A stretch of DNA of 64,000 bases from Campylobacter sp. RM16187 (GTDB taxonomy: Bacteria; Campylobacterota; Campylobacteria; Campylobacterales; Campylobacteraceae). Shown here in pieces: positions 8,876 to 17,308 of this stretch. The notes beneath the pieces are model-generated. The model saw only the letters and a program-made list of their open reading frames with translations. It ran no database searches and had not been told where the DNA came from. Positions within the stretch are counted from its first letter, which is position 1, and each line of letters opens with the position of its first letter. The DNA lies in the NCBI RefSeq assembly GCF_025319965.1, contig NZ_CP012549.1, forward strand, positions 1,488,001 to 1,552,000, written 5' to 3'. The position numbers and the translations under genes were made by a program.

Positions 8876-8912
8876 ATTATAGCATATTATTACAATTTAG
8901 ATAATAATTATC
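8876..8912 (-). promoter_or_regulatory. hutX promoter with Fur box
   Basis: Minus-strand TATAAT at 8881-8876. The near-perfect 6-1-6 palindrome GATAAT-A-ATTATC at 8900-8912 covers where the -35 would lie. This is the Fur-box pattern of Campylobacter and fits the heme gene it precedes. Confidence 0.75.
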
Positions 8913-9049
8913 AACACAAAATGAACTGATATTAAAAGAAGATTATCTAAGCCTTCTATCTCTTTTAGTTTTTTAAGTATTTTAATGCTAACACTATTAT
9001 CTAATTTCTTAAGCTCTTTTAACGCATTTTTACTGAAATTTACTTTCAT
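8897..9049 (-). pseudogene. Truncated RelE-like toxin remnant
   Basis: A 50-codon frame starting MKVNFSKNALKELKKLD and continuing SIKILKKLKEIEG, the N-terminal half of a RelE/ParE-superfamily mRNA interferase. It then breaks into an unrelated Ile-rich tail running into the hutX Fur box, so the catalytic C-terminal half is missing. The start overlaps the stop of the antitoxin-like remnant (ATGA), as in intact toxin-antitoxin pairs. Inactive, in my reading. Confidence 0.6.
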
Positions 9050-9216
9050 AGTTTTACGCCAAGCTCTTTAGCTACTTCATCAAGAGTATAAAACTGAGGA
9101 TTAGGATCACCCTCTATCTTTTTTAACTCTTCCATAGCATCTATATAATCATTCATATCTTCTAAGAGTCTTTTTATAGCTTCTTGAACGTAAAAGCTTT
9201 TTGTTATTTTAGTATC
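9046..9216 (-). pseudogene. RelB/RHH-type antitoxin remnant lacking its N-terminus
   Basis: An open frame directly after a stop codon reads DTKITKSFYVQEAIKRLLED, then DYIDAMEELKK and YTLDEVAKELGVKL. The first stretch has the form of the second helix of a ribbon-helix-helix domain. The tail resembles antitoxins that neutralise RelE. The start codon and first strand are gone (in-frame TAA at 9217-9219), so it is a broken gene. It lies between the restriction operon and hutX. Confidence 0.6.
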
Positions 9217-9240
9217 TTAAGTAGTATTAATAACATAAAA

Positions 9241-9906
9241 CTAATCCAACGAATTTTCAAGTACTCTTTTTCTCTCTTGCCAATCACTCATATAAACACT
9301 AAGATATTCATAAAATTTTTTACTATGATCAGGATGAATCAAATGCGCTAATTCGTGAAATATAACGTATTCTACGCATTTTTTTGGTTTTTTGATTAGT
9401 TCAAGATTTAAGTTTATATATGATTTTACCGCATTGCAGCTACCCCAGCGAGTCTTCATCTTACGAATTCTTACATTTTTTATATCTCTTTTTACCATCT
9501 TATTAAACTCGTTTATGATGTTAAAAAAACAGATAAGAGCCTTATCTTTATACCACTCATCAAGTAGTTTTTGCTTCTTTTTAAAGTTATTCTTATCTCG
9601 CACAAAAAGCTCTAAAGTGCCTCTGTTAAGCCTTACAAACTCTTCTTTGCTTTCATTTACTTTTAGCCTATAGCTTCTTCCTAGATACTTCATCTCTTCG
9701 CCGCTTACAAGCTCTTTTTCACGACTTTTAAATTTGGCAAAGAATTCTTGCTTGCTAATTATCCACTTCTCACGCTTTTTAAGCACAAACCCTATATGCT
9801 CATCGCTCGCATCTTTTGGCGCATTTATTATTACTTCACCGCTTGGCTTAACTTTAATGCTAAAGTTTTTAATATCCTTTTTAATAATTTTTACGCTTTT
9901 AAGCAT
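9241..9906 (-). CDS. YgjP-like (DUF45) zinc metallopeptidase
   Basis: 221 residues with the family's RKMKTRWGSCN segment and, near residue 187, the zinc site FHELAHLIHPDHSKKF, in which HExxH plus a downstream His give a gluzincin-type centre. These small soluble proteases are very often the last gene of type I restriction operons, where their job is unknown; a role in controlling the restriction subunit has been suggested by association only. Its ATG overlaps the 3' end of hsdR by 8 bases, so it is co-transcribed and probably coupled to it. Confidence 0.85.
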   Translation of the reverse strand: MLKSVKIIKKDIKNFSIKVKPSGEVIINAPKDASDEHIGFVLKKREKWIISKQEFFAKFKSREKELVSGEEMKYLGRSYRLKVNESKEEFVRLNRGTLELFVRDKNNFKKKQKLLDEWYKDKALICFFNIINEFNKMVKRDIKNVRIRKMKTRWGSCNAVKSYINLNLELIKKPKKCVEYVIFHELAHLIHPDHSKKFYEYLSVYMSDWQERKRVLENSLD

Positions 9907-12900
9907 AATGATTTATTCCTATGTTGCGCATAACCTCATAAATTTCAGTTTTATTTTCAATATTTATGCCAAATTTATCCTCTATATCCCATAAAAGCTC
10001 ATCTATAGCCCCCTCTATCTCGTTTTTTACATCTATATTTTTATCCCACTCAGGTCTTAGTGCGTAAGAGCTGTAAATTTCATCTATCTTTTGAGCTAAA
10101 GCGACAAGCTCCTTTTCATCTATCTGAGTTAAGTCTGCCAAATTCTCATACATATCGGCAATCGATCTCTTGCCCTTAAATTCCTCTTTCATCTCATCTT
10201 TTTTATTTACTATCCGCTCTTTTATAGCTCTTAAGGCGGCTAATTTTTCTTCATCACTCAATCGTCCGGCGGTATATTCATCTATGATTTTTTGAATTTG
10301 AGCTGAAATAGACCTGTAAAATGCCGGATTTGAGTCAAATTTCTCAGTCACAACAGCATCTAGCGCACTTTTGATACTTTCAGCTTTTGCATTTGCTCCC
10401 ACAAGCCTATCTACTTCACTATCAAATTCCGCCTCAAATATATTTACAATCCTACTTAGAGTATTAACTCCTTTTGCGTTTATAAAGGTATCAAGCAGCT
10501 TTTGCATATCTTTTTCATACTTATTAAAGTCGCATTTTTCTTGATACATTATCTGCACGATACTTCTTAATTCATTATAAAATTTGATTTTACTCTTATA
10601 CTCTTTTATCTCAATACCGGTTAAAATTTCTGCCGTCTTGTCGCTACTTAAGGCTAGAGCAAAAGCCCTTGCAAGAGATGAAAGCCACTCTTTAAAATTT
10701 TTACGCCTATCTTTATCGCCCAAAGACTTCGCATAACTCTCTACATCATTTTTAAACTCCACATCTTTAAAAAGCTCCTCTAAATGAGTATAGTAAGTTT
10801 TTACTTTTGATATCTCGCTTCTTACGTCTATAACAGCCCCCACTATATCCACCCCGTCAAATCCGCTTAGGCACTCGTAGCTTTCAAGACTATCGCTTAG
10901 CTCTCTTAAAAGCCCTCTATAGTCTATTATCAGCCCGTAGTCTTTGCCCTCATATACTCTGTTTACTCTTGCTATGGCTTGAAGCAGATTATGCTCTTTT
11001 AAAGGTTTATCGACGTATAAGATAGCGGCTCTTGGAGCGTCAAAACCCGTTAGAAGCTTATCAACGACTATCAGCATATCCATATCATCACCGTTTAAAA
11101 ACTCATCTTTTGCGGTATCTATATATCTTTCATTGCCCCCATACTCTTTTTCTATATCTTTCATCGCATTTATTACAAATTCTCTGCTTCCGCCTATATT
11201 TTCATCCTGTTCGTTTGATATAACAAAGGCTGTTTTTATCTCGCCCAAATCTTTAAAAATTTGATGATACTTTATCGCCTCAAATTTTGAGCTAGTTGCA
11301 AACATAGCTTTAAATCCGGGCTTTGCAAACTCTTTAAAATGTTTATTTATATCCATAGCCACAAGATATAGCCTTTGCTCGCTTGAAGCTACTTTGCTAA
11401 ATTTAGCCCACTTTTGCTGCAAATCTCTCTTTTGCTCATCGCTTAAATTTCTGCAAATAGCCTTAAATCTCTCGTCTAAAATTTCAGGATTTGAAATTTC
11501 TTGCTCCACAAATCTACCCTCATACAAAAGCGGCAGCACTGCTCCGTCTCTAACCGCGTCATCTATCGTATATCTGTGTATCTCTCCGCCAAATTTTGCA
11601 AAGCTATTTTTCTCACGTTTTAAAAGCGGAGTCCCCGTAAAGCCTATATAGCAAGCGTTTGGCAACGCTCTTCTCATAGCTATATGCAAATCGCCCCCTT
11701 GAGTTCGGTGACTCTCATCAACCAATACAAAGATATTGTTATCGTTTAACACTATTTTAGAGTTTGCAACGTTTGCAAATTTATGCACTAAAGTTGTTAT
11801 AACGCCGACATTACTTTTTAGCTTATGGGTCAAATTTGCACCGCTAAAGCTGCGTTCAACCCTTATATCGGTATTCTTAAACGTTCCTTCTATCTGCTTA
11901 TCAAGCTCGATACGATCACTTACTATTATAACCTTTGAATTTGTATAAATTTGCTTTAAAAGCTTGGTTAGCATAACCATAGTTAGGCTCTTTCCGCTTC
12001 CTTGAGTATGCCAAATAAGCCCGCCCGTTCTTTTGCCGTCTTCTATTCGCTCGACTCTTTTTAGAGCTCTTTTGATACCAAAAAACTGCTGATACCTGCA
12101 AATTTTCTTAACTCTATTATCAAAAAGGATAAAATTTCTCATGAGATCAAGAAGCCTATCCGGTCTTAGCAAGGCATAAAGCGTCATATCAAGAGCTGTT
12201 ATGCTTCTATCGTTTACAAATTTAGCTAAATTCTCGCGCGCGTTCTCTTCTTCCTCTTCTTTCCAAATAGAGTAAAATTCAGGCTTTGTGCCAGTGGTGC
12301 CGTATCTTGCTTCATTTGCGTTGGCAGCTAATGTAAGCTGTATAAATTTAAAAAGATGTGGTATCTCGCCCTTTTCTTGCTCTTTTAGAAGCTGGTTTAT
12401 ACCGTTTTGGACGTTTATGCTTGATTTTTTAAGCTCAATGACAGCCAAAGGAATGCCGTTTACAAAAAGCACTAGATCGGGTCTTCTGCTCTTTTTGTCA
12501 CTTTTATCAGACTTGGCTACGGCAAATTCTTCGGTTATATAAAAGTCGTTATTGTAGATATTTTCAAAATCGATAAATTTTATGCTAAAACTTCTTTTAG
12601 AGCCGTCAGGCAAGCTCTCTTCATAACTCTCCCCCATTAAAAGCATATTTGTAACTCGCTCGTTTGCCACGCCTAGACCCTCATTTAGGCTTACATCAAG
12701 ATGCTCGATAGCTCTAGCTATACTTTGAGGAGAAAATTTATAAATTTCACCCTTGTATTCGTATGAATTTAGCTCGTTTAGCTTTTTAGCCAAAATTTCT
12801 TTAAAAAGAACATTTGATGTTTGGTTGTCTCTTAGTTTTAAATTTTCATCTCTGCTTATAAATTTATAACTAAACAGCTCACTTGTAAGTAAATTTATGC

Positions 12901-12940
12901 AGTTTTGTTGCAATGCTTTTTCCGATGTGTTTGGGGTCAT
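9899..12940 (-). CDS. hsdR: Type I restriction enzyme R subunit
   Basis: 1013 residues, full length. In order: an N-terminal PD-(D/E)xK nuclease (Asp155, then Glu169-x-Lys171 in AVIELKK), the helicase Walker A HTQGSGKS (about 311-318), the DEAD-type motif DESH (408-411), the motif III-like FTGTPLL and a C-terminal helical region that docks on HsdM. It cuts unmodified DNA after ATP-driven translocation, in complex with HsdM and HsdS. The start overlaps the stop of the upstream unknown gene by 4 bases, so translation is coupled. All catalytic motifs are intact, so restriction would be possible if a working S subunit exists (see the hsdS frameshift). Confidence 0.95.
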   Translation of the reverse strand: MTPNTSEKALQQNCINLLTSELFSYKFISRDENLKLRDNQTSNVLFKEILAKKLNELNSYEYKGEIYKFSPQSIARAIEHLDVSLNEGLGVANERVTNMLLMGESYEESLPDGSKRSFSIKFIDFENIYNNDFYITEEFAVAKSDKSDKKSRRPDLVLFVNGIPLAVIELKKSSINVQNGINQLLKEQEKGEIPHLFKFIQLTLAANANEARYGTTGTKPEFYSIWKEEEEENARENLAKFVNDRSITALDMTLYALLRPDRLLDLMRNFILFDNRVKKICRYQQFFGIKRALKRVERIEDGKRTGGLIWHTQGSGKSLTMVMLTKLLKQIYTNSKVIIVSDRIELDKQIEGTFKNTDIRVERSFSGANLTHKLKSNVGVITTLVHKFANVANSKIVLNDNNIFVLVDESHRTQGGDLHIAMRRALPNACYIGFTGTPLLKREKNSFAKFGGEIHRYTIDDAVRDGAVLPLLYEGRFVEQEISNPEILDERFKAICRNLSDEQKRDLQQKWAKFSKVASSEQRLYLVAMDINKHFKEFAKPGFKAMFATSSKFEAIKYHQIFKDLGEIKTAFVISNEQDENIGGSREFVINAMKDIEKEYGGNERYIDTAKDEFLNGDDMDMLIVVDKLLTGFDAPRAAILYVDKPLKEHNLLQAIARVNRVYEGKDYGLIIDYRGLLRELSDSLESYECLSGFDGVDIVGAVIDVRSEISKVKTYYTHLEELFKDVEFKNDVESYAKSLGDKDRRKNFKEWLSSLARAFALALSSDKTAEILTGIEIKEYKSKIKFYNELRSIVQIMYQEKCDFNKYEKDMQKLLDTFINAKGVNTLSRIVNIFEAEFDSEVDRLVGANAKAESIKSALDAVVTEKFDSNPAFYRSISAQIQKIIDEYTAGRLSDEEKLAALRAIKERIVNKKDEMKEEFKGKRSIADMYENLADLTQIDEKELVALAQKIDEIYSSYALRPEWDKNIDVKNEIEGAIDELLWDIEDKFGINIENKTEIYEVMRNIGINHYA

Positions 12941-13893
12941 TTTAGATCCTTTAAATCACTACATTCTAAAAATAAACTTTTTACTTTTTCATCAAATTTT
13001 TTCTTCCTTTTTTTAATACCTGCTTTTCTTATTTTCCATTCATCAAAAGCATCTTTTTTTATTTCATAAACTTTTACAACCCTATAAAGTCTTGCTTTGC
13101 TTTCTTCTCCAAAATCATCATACGTTTTTACAATTTCAAGATGACAGTTTATAAAAGAGCCATTTCCGAAATCATATTTGCTATCAATGACATCGTTTTT
13201 AAATTTACTATCCCCCATGCTAAAATCTATCTTTTCATTTTTATAAATTCCTTTCCATTTGTATTTACCTTCTTTTAGAACAGGAGATATTAATTCTATG
13301 ACGGCATCATCATCTTCTTCCAATTCCTTACCATCGTTGATAATAAAATTTTTAAACTCTACTCTTTCAATGATTGTTTCTTTTTTAACTTCAGAGCCAA
13401 ATCCAACTTTTTGTATTTTTTCATATTTTTCTAACTTTGAATAATAATTTGATAACGGTCTTGCTATTTTTTGTTCTAAATTTATATCTTGCGAAATATC
13501 ATTTTTATTACTCTTATTTTTAAGTTCAGCTATTTCAAGTTCTAATTTTTTAACTTCCAATCTATTTTTTTTATATGCACCGCTACAAATATGTTTTATC
13601 AATTCAACAATCTTATTGGCAACATATCCTATGGTAGCTGCTGAAATTGAAGATGCTGTTGGGTATTTTTCTATTACCTCCAAAATTTCAATATATCCGC
13701 CTTTTTCAGGAACTTTACTTTCAAGTTTTATTTCGACATCCAACACAGCACACACGACACTAACAATATTTAGAAAATCTTTTTCTATACTATTTCTAAC
13801 AAATGCATTCATAGAGTGAGAATTATCATTTAAATAATAATGAACTATCAGTTTATTTCTTGCTTGGCTAATATTTTTATTATTATCATTCAT
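12937..13893 (-). CDS. Unknown protein encoded between hsdS and hsdR
   Basis: 318 residues, no function recognised. The first 70 residues are a globular segment (HSMNAFVRNSIEKDFLN to LDVEIKLESKV, then EKGGYIEIL). A mildly hydrophobic Ala/Ile stretch follows at about 75-95 (SSISAATIGYVANKIVELI), then a charged coiled-coil-like part (KKNRLEVKKLELEIAELKNK). The C-terminal half is beta-rich and ends in a very basic RKAGIKKRKKKFDEK segment. It is strictly embedded in the restriction operon: the stop overlaps the hsdR start by 4 bases and the start lies 4 bases after the hsdS end. Accessory genes at this place may be control or anti-phage factors; that is inference only. Confidence 0.75.
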   Translation of the reverse strand: MNDNNKNISQARNKLIVHYYLNDNSHSMNAFVRNSIEKDFLNIVSVVCAVLDVEIKLESKVPEKGGYIEILEVIEKYPTASSISAATIGYVANKIVELIKHICSGAYKKNRLEVKKLELEIAELKNKSNKNDISQDINLEQKIARPLSNYYSKLEKYEKIQKVGFGSEVKKETIIERVEFKNFIINDGKELEEDDDAVIELISPVLKEGKYKWKGIYKNEKIDFSMGDSKFKNDVIDSKYDFGNGSFINCHLEIVKTYDDFGEESKARLYRVVKVYEIKKDAFDEWKIRKAGIKKRKKKFDEKVKSLFLECSDLKDLK

Positions 13894-13897
13894 AACA

Positions 13898-14527
13898 TCA
13901 AGTCCTTACCTTTCCTGTTAATAAATTTTGCATAAGCCCTTGTTTTTGTGTTTTTAAGCTCTCTAGTTTGTTTTCTAAAATTTTTATCTCATCATCGCAA
14001 GCGGTTAAAATTTCTGCGATTTTTTGTTGTTCTTTTAAAGCTATTGGTATCAAAATTTTTTTTGATAAAAATGTTGCATTTGATATATTGATAGTATTTT
14101 TAGCACCTTTTTGAATAATTGTTTGCAAGTAGTTTTTTGTTCTTATTGATGACTCAAAATAAAAATGTAACCAAGCTCCCAAATATCTATTTATTAGTGT
14201 AAAAACTCCATACAATGGAGATACTATAACATTTTTTCCATTGAAATTTTGCTTTATTATTCCATAAGGAAAATTACCAGTAGGGCTTTTCGTGTAAACA
14301 ATATCAAAAGGTTTTACAAGATTATAATTTAAAGTATCTTGTGCTGCAAAGCTTCTCCCCAAATACTCTATTTGGTTGATAATTCCGACATGAACAGACA
14401 CAGAATACACATCACTTTTACTATCACTTTTAAGCTTATGCTCTGTCAAAATCTCTCCAAGTTTAGTTTCTTGCCACTCGTCGTTGAAGTTTGGAAAGCG
14501 GATTTTGGTGGTAAGAAGGTTTTGCAT
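13898..14527 (-). pseudogene. hsdS: hsdS, C-terminal half after a frameshift (second target recognition domain)
   Basis: 209 residues starting MQNLLTTKIRFPNF, the central spacer of a type I specificity subunit. A full target recognition domain follows, then the C-terminal conserved helix (LKEQQKIAEILTACDDEIKILENKL, ending GLMQNLLTGKV). The same frame extends upstream without its own start to about 14645 (PPIDEQEKIAEIL), where it joins the first half after a one-base shift. An AAAGG five bases before this ATG means the half could be made alone. Half-size S proteins with one domain can sometimes dimerise, so loss of function is not certain. Confidence 0.75.
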
Positions 14528-14627
14528 TAAGCCTTTTTTGAACTCTTTTTTTGATTTGATTAGTTCTGCGGTTAAATTTATAGCCCTATCCCAAGTAGAT
14601 AAAATTTCCGCTATTTTTTCTTGTTCA

Positions 14628-15104
14628 TCAATCGGCGGAAGTAAAATTTTCTAATGAAAAAAAATCTTTATCCGTGATATTTATCCTATCGTGTCTAGCA
14701 CCATAGTTTGCTACACTTTTAACTTGGTTATACCAAAAAATACTCTTAAAAAAATACGATAAAAATTTTGCCTTTTTCTCATCTTCCACTCTAAATACAG
14801 TATATAAAGGTGAAACTATACCAATGGAAATCAAATTTCTATTAATAGGTCCTGTTGGTGCATTTATGGAAATTCGTGGGTTATAAACAAAATCTCCATA
14901 ATCTACAATATAGTAGTCTTGAATATTATTTTTGTTTGCTATGTCTTTATCAAAATATTCATTTTGCACGACAATTCCATTTGTTGCCGAATTTGATAAA
15001 ACTAAATTTATAAAGCTATCTTTATTTTTAGTTGAAACTTTTTCAGCAACATCTCCCAGCCTTACAACTCTCCACCCGCTCGGCAAATTTTTAAAACTAT
15101 TCAT
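14628..15104 (-). pseudogene. hsdS: hsdS, N-terminal half (first target recognition domain), frameshifted
   Basis: 158 residues beginning MNSFKNLPSGWRVVRLGDVAEK, the classical start of an HsdS target recognition domain, running to KDFFSLENFTSAD and then a premature TGA. Removing one base in the AAAA run at 14647-14650 (minus-strand sense) restores SLEILLPPIDEQEK and continues into the downstream half, giving a normal protein of about 400 residues. An 8-base homopolymer at 14657-14664 lies just before, but changing it by one creates an immediate stop. Either a true mutation or phase switch, or a sequencing error. Confidence 0.75.
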
Positions 15105-15113
15105 CTTTATCCC

Positions 15114-16601
15114 TCATAGTCCAAGCTCCTTAAGATAGCCATCCATCTTATCTTGAACTATTTTTAGCTCATCTTCAAGGCGTGAAATTTCAAGCTTAAC
15201 GGCAGCCATATCCACTTGCTCTTCTTCCTCGTAAGTATCTACATATCTAGGGATGTTTAGATTAAAATCATTTTGTTCTATCTCGTTTATGCTTGCTACG
15301 TGAGAATACTTATCGATCCGGCTTCTATTTTTGTATGCGGTGATGATCTTTTGGATATTTTCATCAGTTAGGCTGTTTTGATTTTTGCCCTTTTCAAATT
15401 CACGGCTAGCGTCTATAAAAATCACGTCTTCTTTAGTGCGATTTTTCTTAAAGATCATGATGCAAACCGGTATACTTGTGCCGTAAAATAGATTTGCAGG
15501 CAGTCCGATGACCGCATCAAGCAGATTTTCTCTTATTAGTTTTTCTCTTATCCTTCCCTCACTAGCTCCCCTAAATAGCACGCCGTGTGGCAAAATCACG
15601 CCCATAGTTCCGTTTGAATTTAAAGAGCTTATCATGTGAAGCACGAAAGCAAAATCGCCCTTACTCTTTGGGGGCACACCTCTTTTAAACCTGCCAAAAC
15701 TGTCATTTGCGGCTATATCTTCACCCCATTTATCAAGGCTAAAAGGCGGATTTGCAACGACCACATCAAAGGTTTTTAAAAGACCATTTTCAAGATGAAG
15801 CGGATTTCTTATCGTATCGCCCCACTCGATAACCGAGTCATTTATCTCATGCAAAAACATATTCATTTTACAAAGCGCTTGGGTTTGGCTATTTTTCTCC
15901 TGTCCGTAAAGACGGAAATTTTGACCGTTTGTCTGCTTGCTGACTTTTATCAGCAAAGAGCCTGATCCGCAGGTTGGGTCATATATCATGGCGCCGTCTT
16001 TTGGCTCTACAAGCTGAGCTAGCAGATCAGAAACCTCTCCCGGAGTATAAAATTCTCCGCCTTTTTTACCGGCATCGCTAGCAAATTTTGATATAAGATA
16101 CTCATACGCATCGCCTATAGCGTCGCTACTTGCTAGGCGTGATGGACGCAGGTCAAGTCTAGGATCGCTAAAGTCTTCGATTAGGTGCTTTAAGATAGCA
16201 TTTCTTTCTTTTGTGTCGCCAAGCTTGTTTTTATTGTTAAAATCAATGCTTCTAAAAATCCCTTCCAGCTTTTCGGAGTTATCCTCCTCTATCTTATCAA
16301 GCATTTTATTAATGATCTCGCCTAGATTATCCGCCTCTTTTTGCTCTATAAGCCTTTCAAACGTATGCTCTTCATCGAGTCTAAATTTCTCACGCTTTAA
16401 GCTAGCTTCTATGCGATCTTTTTTATCGCCGTATTTTTCTTTTAAATTTTCAAGCTTTTCTTTGTAAAAATCGGAAAGATACTTTATAAAAAGCATCGTT
16501 AAAATATAATCCTTATAATCGCTACTATCTATAGTGCCGCGAAATGTATCGCAAGCCTTCCAAACTACATTATTTATAGTATCTTTTGTTGTTTTTTGCA
16601 T
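15114..16601 (-). CDS. hsdM: Type I DNA methyltransferase M subunit
   Basis: 495 residues. An N-terminal helical domain precedes an N6-adenine methyltransferase fold with the S-adenosylmethionine motif YDPTCGSGSLL (about 207-217) and the catalytic NPPF (284-287). The C-terminal coiled coil (AAVKLEISRLEDELKIVQDKM) binds the S subunit. It methylates adenine at the target chosen by HsdS. The ATG at 16601 has AAAGGATAAAA in front. It is flanked by an S-type half protein upstream and the two-piece hsdS downstream, all on one transcript. Confidence 0.95.
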   Translation of the reverse strand: MQKTTKDTINNVVWKACDTFRGTIDSSDYKDYILTMLFIKYLSDFYKEKLENLKEKYGDKKDRIEASLKREKFRLDEEHTFERLIEQKEADNLGEIINKMLDKIEEDNSEKLEGIFRSIDFNNKNKLGDTKERNAILKHLIEDFSDPRLDLRPSRLASSDAIGDAYEYLISKFASDAGKKGGEFYTPGEVSDLLAQLVEPKDGAMIYDPTCGSGSLLIKVSKQTNGQNFRLYGQEKNSQTQALCKMNMFLHEINDSVIEWGDTIRNPLHLENGLLKTFDVVVANPPFSLDKWGEDIAANDSFGRFKRGVPPKSKGDFAFVLHMISSLNSNGTMGVILPHGVLFRGASEGRIREKLIRENLLDAVIGLPANLFYGTSIPVCIMIFKKNRTKEDVIFIDASREFEKGKNQNSLTDENIQKIITAYKNRSRIDKYSHVASINEIEQNDFNLNIPRYVDTYEEEEQVDMAAVKLEISRLEDELKIVQDKMDGYLKELGL

Positions 16602-16603
16602 TT

Positions 16604-17179
16604 TTATCCTTTGATTGCTTCTTGGAATACTGATTTTGTAAAGATTTTGTTTTTCTCTACCAGAGATGTTAAAATTTCATTTTTTTTAGCTGATATTTCT
16701 AAAAATTTTACGATTTGTTGCTGTTTTTGCAGACTAATACTAGGAACTTTAATCTTAGCAAGATCGCTTACCTTTATAGCGGCTATTCTTCCTGAAATGT
16801 CGCTATAAAGGGCTTTTTTAACGATATTGCTGTTTAAGTAGTAAGCTATAAATTTTGGCTCAAAACTATTTTTTAATCTTAAGCGAGCAACAAGAGATGA
16901 AAATATCAAATTTTCGTATTGAGCATCTATACTCACGGCAAAATTTGGCCATCTAAGGCGTATTAAAACATCTCCTTTTCTTACTAAATAATCATCTTTT
17001 AATTGCTCGTTTGATATAAAATTTTCACTAAAGTCGTGACTATATATACCGTCTTCACTGAAAGATTTAAGGGAAACTAAGTTGTATCTTTTCTGTGTAG
17101 TATCATCGACTAACGCCTTTTTGCGTTCAGTCATTAGCCCGATTTTAATTTCAGATATATCTTTAAGCTCAATCCTCAA
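16604..17179 (-). CDS. Single-domain HsdS-like specificity protein upstream of hsdM
   Basis: 191 residues: one target recognition domain of the type I S family (ELKDISEIKIGLMTERK, then VRKGDVLIRLRWP, LVARLRLKNSFEPKFIAYYLNS, and ISLQKQQQIVKFLEI) with a C-terminal helix. Normal S subunits have two such domains; this has one and is encoded before hsdM. It starts at TTG 17179 with AAGGA eight bases ahead; no ATG fits. The stop is two bases before the hsdM start. It may pair with itself or with a half of the broken HsdS, or replace it. Confidence 0.75.
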   Translation of the reverse strand: MRIELKDISEIKIGLMTERKKALVDDTTQKRYNLVSLKSFSEDGIYSHDFSENFISNEQLKDDYLVRKGDVLIRLRWPNFAVSIDAQYENLIFSSLVARLRLKNSFEPKFIAYYLNSNIVKKALYSDISGRIAAIKVSDLAKIKVPSISLQKQQQIVKFLEISAKKNEILTSLVEKNKIFTKSVFQEAIKG

Positions 17180-17208
17180 AATTCAAATCCTTTTTGTTAT
17201 ATTCAAGA

Positions 17209-17283
17209 ATTATACAATATCGAACTATATAAATCAAGCCAAATTTAAGCATATATCTAAATTAGTTTTGATATTATTATAAT
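17209..17283. promoter_or_regulatory. Divergent promoters of the restriction operon and the ATPase gene
   Basis: Minus-strand TATAAT at 17214-17209 faces the restriction operon, and plus-strand TATAAT at 17278-17283 faces the ATPase gene. The 130-base gap holds nothing else obvious. Confidence 0.6.
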
Positions 17284-17308
17284 TCAAAAACGATATTAAA
17301 GGATAGGT

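Noticed and set aside
14647-14664. Phase-variable switch through the A8 tract in hsdS
   Set aside because: Changing the tract by one base gives an immediate stop or the wrong frame. The single-base repair fits the AAAA run instead, so simple slippage of A8 does not restore the gene.
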